Below, in pieces: positions 7,208-14,067 of a stretch of 45,207 bases of DNA. The notes beneath the pieces were generated by a model, which saw nothing but the letters and a program-made list of their open reading frames with translations, did not search any database and was not told the DNA's origin. This DNA comes from a virus. Each line of letters starts with the position of its first letter. The first letter of the stretch is position 1. The translations under genes and the position numbers were made by a program. The stretch is taken from IMG/VR virus record IMGVR_UViG_3300044997_000480, positions 1 to 45,207 of that record, one strand, 5' to 3'.

Positions 7208-9592
7208 TTAGCCTGCGGTGGCTCGGTATATCTTTTGTTGTGTGTCTACACTAGATTGTAGAAGACTAATCATTTGATCAAATCGATCAATCTGTTGATT
7301 CATCATTGCCATTTGTTCACCAATCTTGTCTGTCATGCCTGTCATTTCAACAGGTATACTACGTCCGCCTGGCAGTGGAACCACTGCTTCTGTGCCGTGT
7401 AACAGTGTAGGATATCCTGATTTGGGTCCAGACACTACCCCACCATAGGCCAGTTCTGCATGGAAGTGCCCGCCGGTTGTGTATCTATTTTTATCTGCGA
7501 AGTATTCATCTTTTACAGAAGCAAATCCTAGACCTTGGATGCTACGCTTTATTTCAGAAGCCTGTGCAAGATCCATTGGCGGAGGATTAGTAGTGAAGTC
7601 TAAAGCTAACCCTCTAGTATGCTTGCTGTTTACATGGTTTACTTGATGGTATACGTCATTAAGAGCTGTAAATGTAGCAGTAGGATACATTTCCTGTATC
7701 TTCTTAGCTAGTTCAATCAACTTAGGACTTGCGGCGCCACCGCCCACAGACTCTGCGCTCTTGATATTCAACCCTGCTAATTCATCACTGCCAGGTGCAG
7801 TTGATGCAGGTGTCTGAGCCGGTCCGGCAGCTCCGTATGGTGCATTACGTTGTGCTCTTTCGCGCCTGGATCTATTGCGACGTTCTATTTCGCGCTGAAC
7901 TGCTTCTCTGCCGGCCTGGGCTTCAGCGGCTTCTAGGCTTAACGGTGCTTGTCCTGCGGCTTGGCGTCTTTGGTTAACTTGCTCACCTGTAATCGGAGGA
8001 GGTGGCACAGGAGTAGCAGGTGCAGTGGGTTCTCTAACTATTTTGACTCCTAGTATTTCAGCTAACTTATTGGCACCGGCTGACAATACTTCTGTGAGCT
8101 GACGTACATTCTGCGCCATAGTAGGAAATAGTTTTTCCATCACTATTTCATCTATCTGCACAGCAAAGTCTCTAAGAACTTTTTGTGCTTGAAAAAGATT
8201 TTGTACGTTCTTGCCTGTGGCCTCAGCATCGCTTTTTTGTTCAGCAGTGGCTTTGCCCAGTGTTTGTGCATTGAGATCTTGTGCTACGCTGAGGCTACGC
8301 ATGCCCACTAACATCGGATCTAGTACAGTACCCAGCTTGCCTACCCTGCGCTCAAACTCATCAGCGCCCAGGGCTTGTCTAGTTTCTCGTACTGCCTGCT
8401 GTAACTGGCGCATGGCTTCGATTTCGTTGATCTTGCCATTTTCAAGATCTTCAGCAATGGCAGCCGCTCTGTTGTTAGTAGCTGCCATGAGTGCTTGACT
8501 ACGCTCAGTAGTGGCGCCACCAAAAATATCTTTGAATCCTTCTGCTAGTTCTTTGCTACCATGTGTTTCTAGAAGTTTAGCAGTTTTAGTAATAGCCCCT
8601 GCTGTGCCCTTTTGTTCAGCAATGGCCAAGGTAGCACCAAATCGCAGTTCACGACTCATGGCTTCAAGGTCGGCTGCAACCTTGTCTCTGTTCTGACCTG
8701 TAAGTCTGGCTAACTCATCAACTTGTGCTAAATACTTGCGATTGGCTTCGCTGAGAGCTTTGGTATCGTCAAAGTTTATCTTGGTCAGATTTCGTTGAAA
8801 TCCGAGGAACTTAGCTGAAAACTCTGTTTGCTGTTCAAAGCTAAATCCCAGCTTGAAAAACTGTTGTTCAAACGCTGTGCCTGCTGTAGTTATTTGCCTT
8901 AGTACTCTAGCACCTTGGCTAACGGTAACACCCGATGCGGCCAGAGTTTCAGAGTTTCTGCCTATTAACTTAGCATACTGATCCATGCTCAAGCCTAGTG
9001 CTCGAGCTTGATCTGCAAATCCGTCGATGCTGGTACCGGCTAGGCCGCCAACCAGGGCTATTTCTCGGAAAGCACCAGAAACTCTTTGTACTTCGTCTAG
9101 TGCAAACTTGCCATACGCCTGAGCAAACTCCACGGCAGCCTCGCCGTACTTTTTCATTATGTCGCCGGTGATAGTCGAAACACCACCAACGACCATACCA
9201 ATTATTTTGCCTTTGGGGCCAAGGAACATGCTCAGACCGCTGATTGCTTCGCCAACACTGGCTATCGCATCACCTACTTTGGCAGCACTGTATTTGGCCG
9301 CTGTACCAAAAGCATCAACAGCGGGTTTTAGAGAGCGAAAATCTTCTCTATTTTCTCTTGCGGCCTGAGCCGCACTGCCCATGTCTTTGGCAAAAGACTT
9401 CAGTGTTTTGGCTAGAGAAAGTCGTTGGTCTGTTTCACCTTCTATGGCTTTTTCAGACTCTTTAAAATCTTTGTTCAAAGCATCAGCTGCCTTGCCCAGT
9501 TTGAGCAAAGTAGCAGAACTCAGCGTTGAACTGGTTCTAATCTCGTCTAGAGCTTGTTTAAGTAATTCGGTCGAGTTTTCTAAATCAGCCAT
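7208..9592 (-). CDS. Tail tape measure protein with M15-type peptidase domain
   Basis: A 794-aa protein with the plan of a tape measure: a long helical, alanine-rich N-terminal part (residues 1-110), hydrophobic glycine-rich helices at about 110-200, more helix to about 500, and a C-terminal AYGGVVSGPKSGYPTLLHGT segment typical of tape measure ends. Embedded near residues 650-715 is a peptidase of the M15 (D-Ala-D-Ala carboxypeptidase-like) type: SKHTRGLALDF gives the SxHxxGxAxD zinc motif and GHFHAEL the last histidine pair. It would set tail length and, on injection, cut peptidoglycan cross-links. A proline-rich linker (about 535-550) and an RRN/RRE-rich helix precede the enzyme. It is encoded next to gp20, divergent from the gp26-like gene. 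Confidence 0.82.
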   Translation of the reverse strand: MADLENSTELLKQALDEIRTSSTLSSATLLKLGKAADALNKDFKESEKAIEGETDQRLSLAKTLKSFAKDMGSAAQAARENREDFRSLKPAVDAFGTAAKYSAAKVGDAIASVGEAISGLSMFLGPKGKIIGMVVGGVSTITGDIMKKYGEAAVEFAQAYGKFALDEVQRVSGAFREIALVGGLAGTSIDGFADQARALGLSMDQYAKLIGRNSETLAASGVTVSQGARVLRQITTAGTAFEQQFFKLGFSFEQQTEFSAKFLGFQRNLTKINFDDTKALSEANRKYLAQVDELARLTGQNRDKVAADLEAMSRELRFGATLAIAEQKGTAGAITKTAKLLETHGSKELAEGFKDIFGGATTERSQALMAATNNRAAAIAEDLENGKINEIEAMRQLQQAVRETRQALGADEFERRVGKLGTVLDPMLVGMRSLSVAQDLNAQTLGKATAEQKSDAEATGKNVQNLFQAQKVLRDFAVQIDEIVMEKLFPTMAQNVRQLTEVLSAGANKLAEILGVKIVREPTAPATPVPPPPITGEQVNQRRQAAGQAPLSLEAAEAQAGREAVQREIERRNRSRRERAQRNAPYGAAGPAQTPASTAPGSDELAGLNIKSAESVGGGAASPKLIELAKKIQEMYPTATFTALNDVYHQVNHVNSKHTRGLALDFTTNPPPMDLAQASEIKRSIQGLGFASVKDEYFADKNRYTTGGHFHAELAYGGVVSGPKSGYPTLLHGTEAVVPLPGGRSIPVEMTGMTDKIGEQMAMMNQQIDRFDQMISLLQSSVDTQQKIYRATAG

Positions 9593-9602
9593 AATCTACG
9601 TA

Positions 9603-9611
9603 GATAAGTAC
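9603..9611 (+). promoter_or_regulatory. Late-promoter-like motif GATAAGTAC (plus strand)
   Basis: GATAAGTAC lies 31 nt before the gp26-like ATG in the 50-bp divergent gap and could drive the plus-strand tail/accessory operon. AAGGAAAA just before the ATG can act as the ribosome site. Confidence 0.45.
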
Positions 9612-9623
9612 AAACATACACTA

Positions 9624-9632
9624 ATATTTATG
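9624..9632 (-). promoter_or_regulatory. Late-promoter-like motif CATAAATAT (minus strand)
   Basis: Minus-strand CATAAATAT lies about 30 nt before the tape measure ATG, facing the opposite way to the motif at 9603-9611. The two would form overlapping divergent late promoters for both operons. Confidence 0.55.
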
Positions 9633-9642
9633 GTAAGGAAAA

Positions 9643-10485
9643 ATGCCAGAAACCAACAACCCCTTGCGCAGGTTCTTTAGACAGCCTGCTATCTACATCA
9701 AGTTGCCATCTGATGGCAACTTTTATCCGCCAGGTGCATTAGAAATGCCTGCCAATCGAGAGTTAGCGGTGTATCCAATGACTGCCATGGACGAGATCAC
9801 GTACCGCACTAGCGATGCATTGTTCAACGGTGCAGCCATTGCCACGGTGATTTCCAGTTGTATTCCTGCCATTAAAGACGGTTGGCAGATTCCAGCTATT
9901 GACCTTGACACTGTGCTGGTTGCTATTCGTATTGCCAGCTACGGACACGAGATGGAGTTTGAAAGTGCATGTCCTCACTGTCAACACGAAAACTCATTTG
10001 GGTTGGATCTACGCAATGTTATAGACAACATCAAGAGTCCAGACTACACTGCCACAGTGGAACTAGGTGACATTCAAATATACTTCAAGCCCTTGAGCTA
10101 TCAACAGGTCAACGCCAACTCCATGGACCAGTTCCAAGATCAAAAACTCATTGAACTCTTACCTACCGCAGATATACCCGAAGAAGAAAAAGTTCAACGT
10201 CTCAGTCAGGCTTTTGCCAAACTCACAAATATGACTGTCAAAGCCATGGCACAAAGTATTGCAATGATACAAGCCGATGGAGAAATGGTTGTTGAAACAG
10301 AGTATATCGAAGAGTACATTAGAAACTGCGAGAAAGAAACATTTGATCGCATTAGAGATCACATGGCTGAACTTAAGAAAGTTTCTGAGCTCAAACCGTT
10401 GCACATCACTTGTCAGGGCTGTACCAAACAGTATGAAACTCCGTTTACCATGGATGTTTCAAATTTTTTCGTCTCCGCCTCCTGA
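9643..10485 (+). CDS. 26: gp26-like baseplate/tail assembly protein, zinc-ribbon
   Basis: A 280-aa protein of the T4 gp26/gp51 baseplate-hub group as annotated in marine T4-like phages. The N-terminus has the typical YIKLPSDGNFYPPG segment (residues 18-31). Two Cys pairs, CPHCQHE near residue 109 and CQGCTKQYE near 259, probably bind one zinc. The middle is helical. It lies back-to-back with the tape measure gene. A -1 slippery heptamer, A AAT TTT, in the right phase at 10461-10467 lies 16 nt before its TGA stop and would send some ribosomes into the following small frame, giving a fusion of about 352 aa. This copies the lambda G/GT tail-chaperone scheme. The gp26 name is from recall; the frameshift is a prediction. 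Confidence 0.78.
   Translation: MPETNNPLRRFFRQPAIYIKLPSDGNFYPPGALEMPANRELAVYPMTAMDEITYRTSDALFNGAAIATVISSCIPAIKDGWQIPAIDLDTVLVAIRIASYGHEMEFESACPHCQHENSFGLDLRNVIDNIKSPDYTATVELGDIQIYFKPLSYQQVNANSMDQFQDQKLIELLPTADIPEEEKVQRLSQAFAKLTNMTVKAMAQSIAMIQADGEMVVETEYIEEYIRNCEKETFDRIRDHMAELKKVSELKPLHITCQGCTKQYETPFTMDVSNFFVSAS
10461..10467 (+). promoter_or_regulatory. Predicted -1 programmed ribosomal frameshift site (AAATTTT)
   Basis: In the gp26 frame the codons are TCA AAT TTT TTC, so the heptamer A-AAT-TTT fits X-XXY-YYZ exactly. A -1 slip leads into a frame open from 10437 (just after a TGA at 10434-10436) to the stop of the 62-aa ORF at 10698-10700. A weak GACC-TCG-GGTC hairpin starts 16 nt downstream. 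The small ORF has no convincing ribosome site of its own, which favours expression as a fusion. Confidence 0.65.
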
Positions 10486-10511
10486 CCTCGGGTCCTGAGC
10501 GCATTGCCAAG

Positions 10512-10700
10512 ATGGTTGATCAAAACGATAAAGAAATCAAAGCTATTAGAGCAGATGTCTTAAAGTTGTGTTGGTACATGCGAGGAGGCTTGACATACGA
10601 AGAAGCATTGAATCTCAGTTGGGGCGAGAGAGAGATTATCAGCGATTTAGTTAAAGAAAATCTAGAAACTACAAAGAAAACAGGCCTGCCGCATTTCTAA
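10512..10700 (+). CDS. Small helical protein, likely C-terminal part of a gp26 frameshift fusion
   Basis: If started at its own ATG this is 62 aa; if read through the predicted -1 shift it adds about 77 residues to gp26 with no stop between. The sequence is helical: IRADVLKLCWYMRGGLTYEEA (about residues 13-33) and a C-terminal ENLETTKKTGLPHF. Similar small proteins follow the gp26 gene in marine T4-like phages (recalled, not searched). The bases before the ATG (ATTGCCAAG) hold no real Shine-Dalgarno. By analogy with lambda gpT it would bind the tape measure or tail tube during assembly. Its stop TAA shares its last A with the next ATG. Confidence 0.7.
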   Translation: MVDQNDKEIKAIRADVLKLCWYMRGGLTYEEALNLSWGEREIISDLVKENLETTKKTGLPHF

Positions 10701-11203
10701 TGAACATAGATCAAGTTAAAAAAGACATCGAAGACTGGATTGTGAACTTTGTAGAAGTTCCGCACCCTGCACTGGGCGGATTTCCACCTTGTCCGTATGC
10801 TCGCAGTTCTAGATTGAAAAACAGCTACGAAGTGTATCTGGGCATGAATCCCTACTTTGATTTAAAAAACCAAGCTAGAATGGGCATGGGCGGCAAGGAA
10901 GTTATTATCTATGTGTATGATCCCAAAGAATGGAATCATGCTCTATTCAGTGCCAGTTTGCACTCGGCCAACACAGAGTTTTTACTACACAACGACATGC
11001 TGGCTTTGGAAGATCACCCTGAAGATGTAGAAAATGTCAACGGCCTGATCATGAATCAAGGTACGTATGCACTGGCTCTGGTTCAGAGTCTCAGCGATCT
11101 CAATGCCAAAGCAAAGACCATGGCCAACAAAGGATTCTACGATGCCTGGCCGGAAGACTACTTGCAGGCACTGTTCCAGCATCGAGGGGATCCCAGACAA
11201 TGA
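10700..11203 (+). CDS. Unknown conserved protein with PCPYAR motif
   Basis: A 167-aa soluble protein. Its most distinctive part is residues 20-40, PHPALGGFPPCPYARSSRL: a proline-rich, single-cysteine motif followed by two basic residues, which I associate with uncharacterised marine phage and bacterial proteins. The middle has a beta-rich stretch (EVIIYVYDPKEW) and the end is helical and acidic. It overlaps its upstream neighbour by one base (TAATG) and the next gene by four (ATGA), so it is translated as part of a tight accessory set with the GNAT-like and amidinotransferase-like proteins. The set's shared layout suggests one pathway, but no reaction can be assigned. Confidence 0.72.
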   Translation: MNIDQVKKDIEDWIVNFVEVPHPALGGFPPCPYARSSRLKNSYEVYLGMNPYFDLKNQARMGMGGKEVIIYVYDPKEWNHALFSASLHSANTEFLLHNDMLALEDHPEDVENVNGLIMNQGTYALALVQSLSDLNAKAKTMANKGFYDAWPEDYLQALFQHRGDPRQ

Positions 11204-11640
11204 GTTATCACTTTGCCAGGATTGATCTAGCCAAAACCAACTATGAACTCACAGTAGAGTGGGGGTATCTTATTCCCACAGCAGAGCAAATACAAGAGTT
11301 AGATAACATCTATCGTGCCTATTGTATCTACAAACACTTTGGATCAGTGATGCCTATGTTCCACAGCAGATACACAGACCCAATGACTGATGTCATAGGC
11401 TACTTTGATCAAGGACAAATGGTTGCGTTCTCTTTGATACGGCGGTACGATGAACGCAATGCCTTGTGCGATCAGTTTGCGTGGACTTATCACAATCCCA
11501 AAACTAGACTGGGCATCGAAACAATGAAAACAGAGTGTGCTATCTACAAAGCTCGGGGATTTGAGTATCTTTATCTCGAGCAGGCACATTTATACAAACA
11601 AGAAATAGATGGGTTTGAGCTATTAGGGCCAATGGTGTAA
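11200..11640 (+). CDS. GNAT/arginyltransferase-like protein
   Basis: A 146-aa protein resembling the acyltransferase-fold half of arginyl/leucyl-tRNA-protein transferases (ATE/Bpt): a DVIGYFDQGQMVAFSLIRRY strand pair at about 63-82, a helix in LGIETMKTECAIYKARG (about 107-123) and the strand FEYLYLEQAHLYKQ, similar to the family's YxYLGY region. The N-terminal Cys-rich part of true ATE is absent. It could therefore transfer an amino acid or acyl group without a tRNA-binding N-domain, or be a plain GNAT enzyme. Overlaps the previous gene by four bases and is separated from the next by four. The fold assignment is pattern-based and moderate; substrate unknown. Confidence 0.6.
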   Translation: MSYHFARIDLAKTNYELTVEWGYLIPTAEQIQELDNIYRAYCIYKHFGSVMPMFHSRYTDPMTDVIGYFDQGQMVAFSLIRRYDERNALCDQFAWTYHNPKTRLGIETMKTECAIYKARGFEYLYLEQAHLYKQEIDGFELLGPMV

Positions 11641-11644
11641 TAAA

Positions 11645-12685
11645 ATGTATTCTGTTTTTCAGCACTGGGATCCGTTGCAAGTATGTGTTTTAGGACGTAG
11701 TTACAGTCCAGAGTTTTATGACTATATTAAAAGTCCGCATGTTAGAAGCCTGTTTCAACACATGGCTAAAGAAACAGAAGAAGACTTTCTAGCAATCGAA
11801 CAAAAACTTAGTGATTTTGGAGTCACTGTCATTAGGCCTACGTTACCTAGCAATCCATTTGACGAATCTACAAAGAAGTTTTTTAGGCCGCCGATGACTC
11901 CCAGAGATATTATGACCACTGTAGGCACTAAGTTTTATCATGCTTGTTACAACAAAAACTACAAATGGTATTACTCAGGACCAGGCGTTTATGATAATAT
12001 TCTTGATCATGTCAAAGGTCAAGGCAACGCAATACTTGACTCTTGGAATCCAGCGTTGATCAACGGTGCACAGATTATTAGATTAGGCAAGGATTTATTT
12101 TTTGGTACAGAATATTATAATCGACCGTTGACAACATATCAACAAGAGTTAAATCAACATTTTCCTTACACGAGGAACCATGTTGTTGACACAGGTGGGC
12201 ACTACGACGGAACTTGTTGTGTTGTTGCACCAGGATTGATTATCAGCGGGTACGATGCGCCAACTTACGAAAAAACTTTTCCAGGCTGGGAGGTAATATA
12301 TCTTCCCAACATGACATTTGCTAAAGATGGCGACAACAAGAATATTCTTACTATGAAGTTTGCAAATCGAAAACATCGAGGTAAATGGTGGATTCCAGGG
12401 TTTGAAGAGGATCAAGAAGTGGTCAACTATGTTGACCATTATCTTAATCATTGGCTAGGTGATGTATCAGAAACTGTGTTTGACATTAACATGCTGATTA
12501 TTGATCCAAAAAATGTCTTAGTGTTCAACTACAACGAAACTGTATTCCGCGCTCTTGAACGCTACGGCATTACTCCGCATATTGTCCCGTTTAGACACAG
12601 ATTCTTTTGGGACGGCGGATTGCATTGCATTACCAGTGACTTACATAGAGAAGGCGCAATGCAAGATTTTTTTACAAAAGGCTAG
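11645..12685 (+). CDS. Guanidino-modifying enzyme, amidinotransferase-like
   Basis: A 346-aa protein of the pentein (guanidino-group-modifying) superfamily that includes glycine amidinotransferase, arginine deiminase and dimethylarginine hydrolase. Evidence: an N-terminal LQVCVLGRSYSPEFY strand-loop typical of amidinotransferases; a GGHYDG motif with His186 and Asp188 in the place of the catalytic HxD; and Cys328 in DGGLHCITSDLH near the C-terminus, where the nucleophilic cysteine lies. All three catalytic residues are kept and length is close to glycine amidinotransferases (about 350-420 aa). It probably acts on arginine or a related guanidine in the cytoplasm; whether it transfers, hydrolyses or deiminates cannot be read. 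It is an unusual cargo gene for a phage tail operon. Confidence 0.75.
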   Translation: MYSVFQHWDPLQVCVLGRSYSPEFYDYIKSPHVRSLFQHMAKETEEDFLAIEQKLSDFGVTVIRPTLPSNPFDESTKKFFRPPMTPRDIMTTVGTKFYHACYNKNYKWYYSGPGVYDNILDHVKGQGNAILDSWNPALINGAQIIRLGKDLFFGTEYYNRPLTTYQQELNQHFPYTRNHVVDTGGHYDGTCCVVAPGLIISGYDAPTYEKTFPGWEVIYLPNMTFAKDGDNKNILTMKFANRKHRGKWWIPGFEEDQEVVNYVDHYLNHWLGDVSETVFDINMLIIDPKNVLVFNYNETVFRALERYGITPHIVPFRHRFFWDGGLHCITSDLHREGAMQDFFTKG

Positions 12686-12688
12686 CAA

Positions 12689-13027
12689 ATGGACATTTAC
12701 ACAATCTGGGCAGACAAAGAGGGAGACATCAGCGACATAGACTGGGTCAATAACATGAAGAAGTTCTTTGATCACTTAGTGGCTGAAGACAAAATGGTAT
12801 CATACAGAATCACACGTTGCAAAATGGGATTCCGTAGCATAGCTGACATGCCAGAGTGGATGATACTCATGGAGTTCAATGACATGGGGCAAATAGAAAG
12901 TGCATTCCAGAGAGTTGTTCCTCAACAAGGAGAACTCGAAGAGAAACATAAGTCATTTAATCAGTTTGTTGCTGGCAATATACAACACGCACTATTTCGT
13001 GATTGGCCAGATAACATTAAATCATAA
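12689..13027 (+). CDS. Small conserved protein (DUF6614-like)
   Basis: A 112-aa protein with an alpha/beta ferredoxin-like pattern: YTIWADKEG strand, helix in DWVNNMKKFFDHLVAED, strand MVSYRITRCKMGF, strand WMILMEFNDMGQIESAFQRV, then helices ending in ALFRDWPDNIK. The set WxxxL/RxKxGF/DMGQxExAF/FRDWPD resembles the DUF6614 family of marine bacteria as I recall it. It starts three bases after the amidinotransferase-like stop and ends the plus-strand operon, so it may assist that enzyme. No function is known to me. Confidence 0.6.
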   Translation: MDIYTIWADKEGDISDIDWVNNMKKFFDHLVAEDKMVSYRITRCKMGFRSIADMPEWMILMEFNDMGQIESAFQRVVPQQGELEEKHKSFNQFVAGNIQHALFRDWPDNIKS

Positions 13028-13475
13028 AGCTCTTTTGAGAACTGCTACGCAGTTCTATTCATTTCGCTTGCGCTCATGAATACTATTAAGTCGAGCGAAG
13101 CGAGATAACAGTTATCATCCAGATTGTTTGGTCACACTTTGCCCGCGCAGGGCAAAGAAGTGTCATCATCCGAGTCGACTCAGTCACTTAGCGTTACAAC
13201 ATTACAGAGGCGGTTGTCCGGTACCTCGAGTTGTGTCTTTATACAACGGCGGGCTTGTATCTATACGCTAACATACATACAAACCGTGTGCTATCACTAG
13301 CACGTCTTTTTCCCTTTAGTCACTCTGTTCAAACAATCAAACCGCAGGTTTTGCGATCGTGGTCCTGTTAAGGATACTGATTGAGTGCTCATTGGTACGA
13401 TGAGACTTCCGTCCGGGCGTATTTAAACCCCTTGTCGTGAGCACACGATATCGGCCTGTGCGAGCCTTCTATTAC
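13028..13475. other. Hairpin-rich gene-free region (possible structured RNA)
   Basis: A 448-bp stretch between converging operons with no credible ORF on either strand. It holds at least nine perfect short inverted repeats: AGAACTGC/GCAGTTCT (13038-13056), CTTTGCCC/GGGCAAAG (13137-13157), palindrome GAGTCGACTC (13172-13181), GAGG..CCTC enclosing CGG/CCG (13207-13227), GTTGT/ACAAC (13230-13247), GTGCTA/TAGCAC (13288-13303), AAACC/GGTTT (13339-13351), TCCT/AGGA (13363-13374), CTCAT/ATGAG (13388-13404), TCGTG/CACGA (13435-13448). A late-promoter-like TTTAAATAC at 13419-13427 points leftwards into it. It may be a non-coding RNA, a terminator array or a DNA structure; strand undecided. Confidence 0.5.
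13288..13313 (+). terminator. Rho-independent terminator for the plus-strand operon
   Basis: GTGCTA-TCAC-TAGCAC forms a perfect 6-bp stem with a 4-nt loop, followed by GTCTTTTT. It lies about 260 nt after the last plus-strand gene and would stop read-through into the converging operon. Confidence 0.65.
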
Positions 13476-13610
13476 CTAAAAAGTATTTTTGTCAAAGAAA
13501 TTTTTTATCTGTGTTGCAAATAGTTGGTTAGTATTGATTCCAGGGTTGGCGTCCATCCACCCATTACCTGCAGTGTATGAACATCCGGCAAAAACTACTT
13601 TATCTCTCAC
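13476..13610 (-). pseudogene. Truncated SGNH/GDSL-hydrolase-like gene start
   Basis: A minus-strand frame of 44 codons starts at GTG, overlapping the end of the GIY-YIG gene by 11 bases (GTGAGAGATAA), with AAGGGA upstream as a ribosome site. Residues 5-18, VVFAGCSYTAGNGW, look like block I of phage and bacterial SGNH/GDSL hydrolases (usually G-D/C-S-x-T-x-G), with Ser11 as the would-be nucleophile. The family continues for 150-250 residues with a GxxN block and a DxxH block; none follows. The frame stops at TAG exactly where the hairpin-rich region begins, so the rest seems to have been replaced. It could also be a genuine short peptide gene. Confidence 0.5.
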
Positions 13611-14040
13611 TGTTTATTTTTCCCTTAATATGACTTCCATGTACACGGACTTGTATGTGTCCATTGTAGTAATCGTCTGATTCCAACACACGTCTAGAGA
13701 ATTGTTCGCGAGCTTCTATGTAACTACATTCAGCCTTGGTACTACAGTAGTATAAGATTTCGCGTAAGAAGTTTTCTGTGCCTAGCAGTTCAACATCTCG
13801 AGATAACTCTGGAGAACTACCGTAATATGTTTGCCAATCCGAATCTATAGTGCCACGTATTTTTCGGCGTTTCTTTTTGCCGTTTTTGAGTTTGACTACT
13901 TTGTAAGTTGTTTTCTTGAACTTTGCCAGTTTTTTGCCAATGTACATCCTGCCAGTCTGTTTATTAGTGATCAAATAAACAAATCCAGCACATTCTTCGG
14001 GTAGTTCTGTGATTTGGCGTGATTCAAAAAGCCATGACAT
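13600..14040 (-). CDS. GIY-YIG nuclease-superfamily protein
   Basis: A 146-aa protein with a GIY-YIG fold: GFVYLITN (residues 19-26) and RMYIGKK (31-37) form the two signature strands, followed by a lysine-rich insertion (38-62), then DWQTYYGSSPEL, FLREILYYCSTK and an EAREQF helix carrying the likely metal-binding glutamate, and a YYN near the end. I recall this type as a conserved chromosomal gene in marine T4-like phages rather than a typical free-standing homing enzyme, and there are no flanking direct repeats to suggest mobility. It is the penultimate gene of the gp55-gp46 operon and overlaps the truncated SGNH-like frame. Confidence 0.75.
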   Translation of the reverse strand: MSWLFESRQITELPEECAGFVYLITNKQTGRMYIGKKLAKFKKTTYKVVKLKNGKKKRRKIRGTIDSDWQTYYGSSPELSRDVELLGTENFLREILYYCSTKAECSYIEAREQFSRRVLESDDYYNGHIQVRVHGSHIKGKINSER

Positions 14041-14067
14041 GGAGTTGTAGTTATCATTTTAGTTCCT

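Noticed and set aside
13316-13360. Possible tRNA T-arm (GTTCAAAC)
   Set aside because: No acceptor, D or anticodon arms can be formed around it.
13395-13420. RNase P-like word (GTCCGGGC) near GAGACTTCC
   Set aside because: The match is short, the required 3' partner element is absent and the position is wrong for either strand.
13028-13475. Group I or group II intron interrupting the SGNH-like gene
   Set aside because: GTGCG occurs on the wrong strand, a GACTA-like element is present but no core pairing set could be assembled, and no continuation of the hydrolase is found on the far side.
13489-13680. Plus-strand 63-codon frame starting at TTG, ending in a hydrophobic stretch
   Set aside because: It is antisense to the GIY-YIG gene and the SGNH-like fragment, has no ribosome site, and starts inside an A/T-rich stretch.
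13600-14040. Free-standing mobile homing endonuclease
   Set aside because: The GIY-YIG fold is present, but there is no sign of insertion (no interrupted gene or repeats at its edges), and it sits in an overlapping operon.
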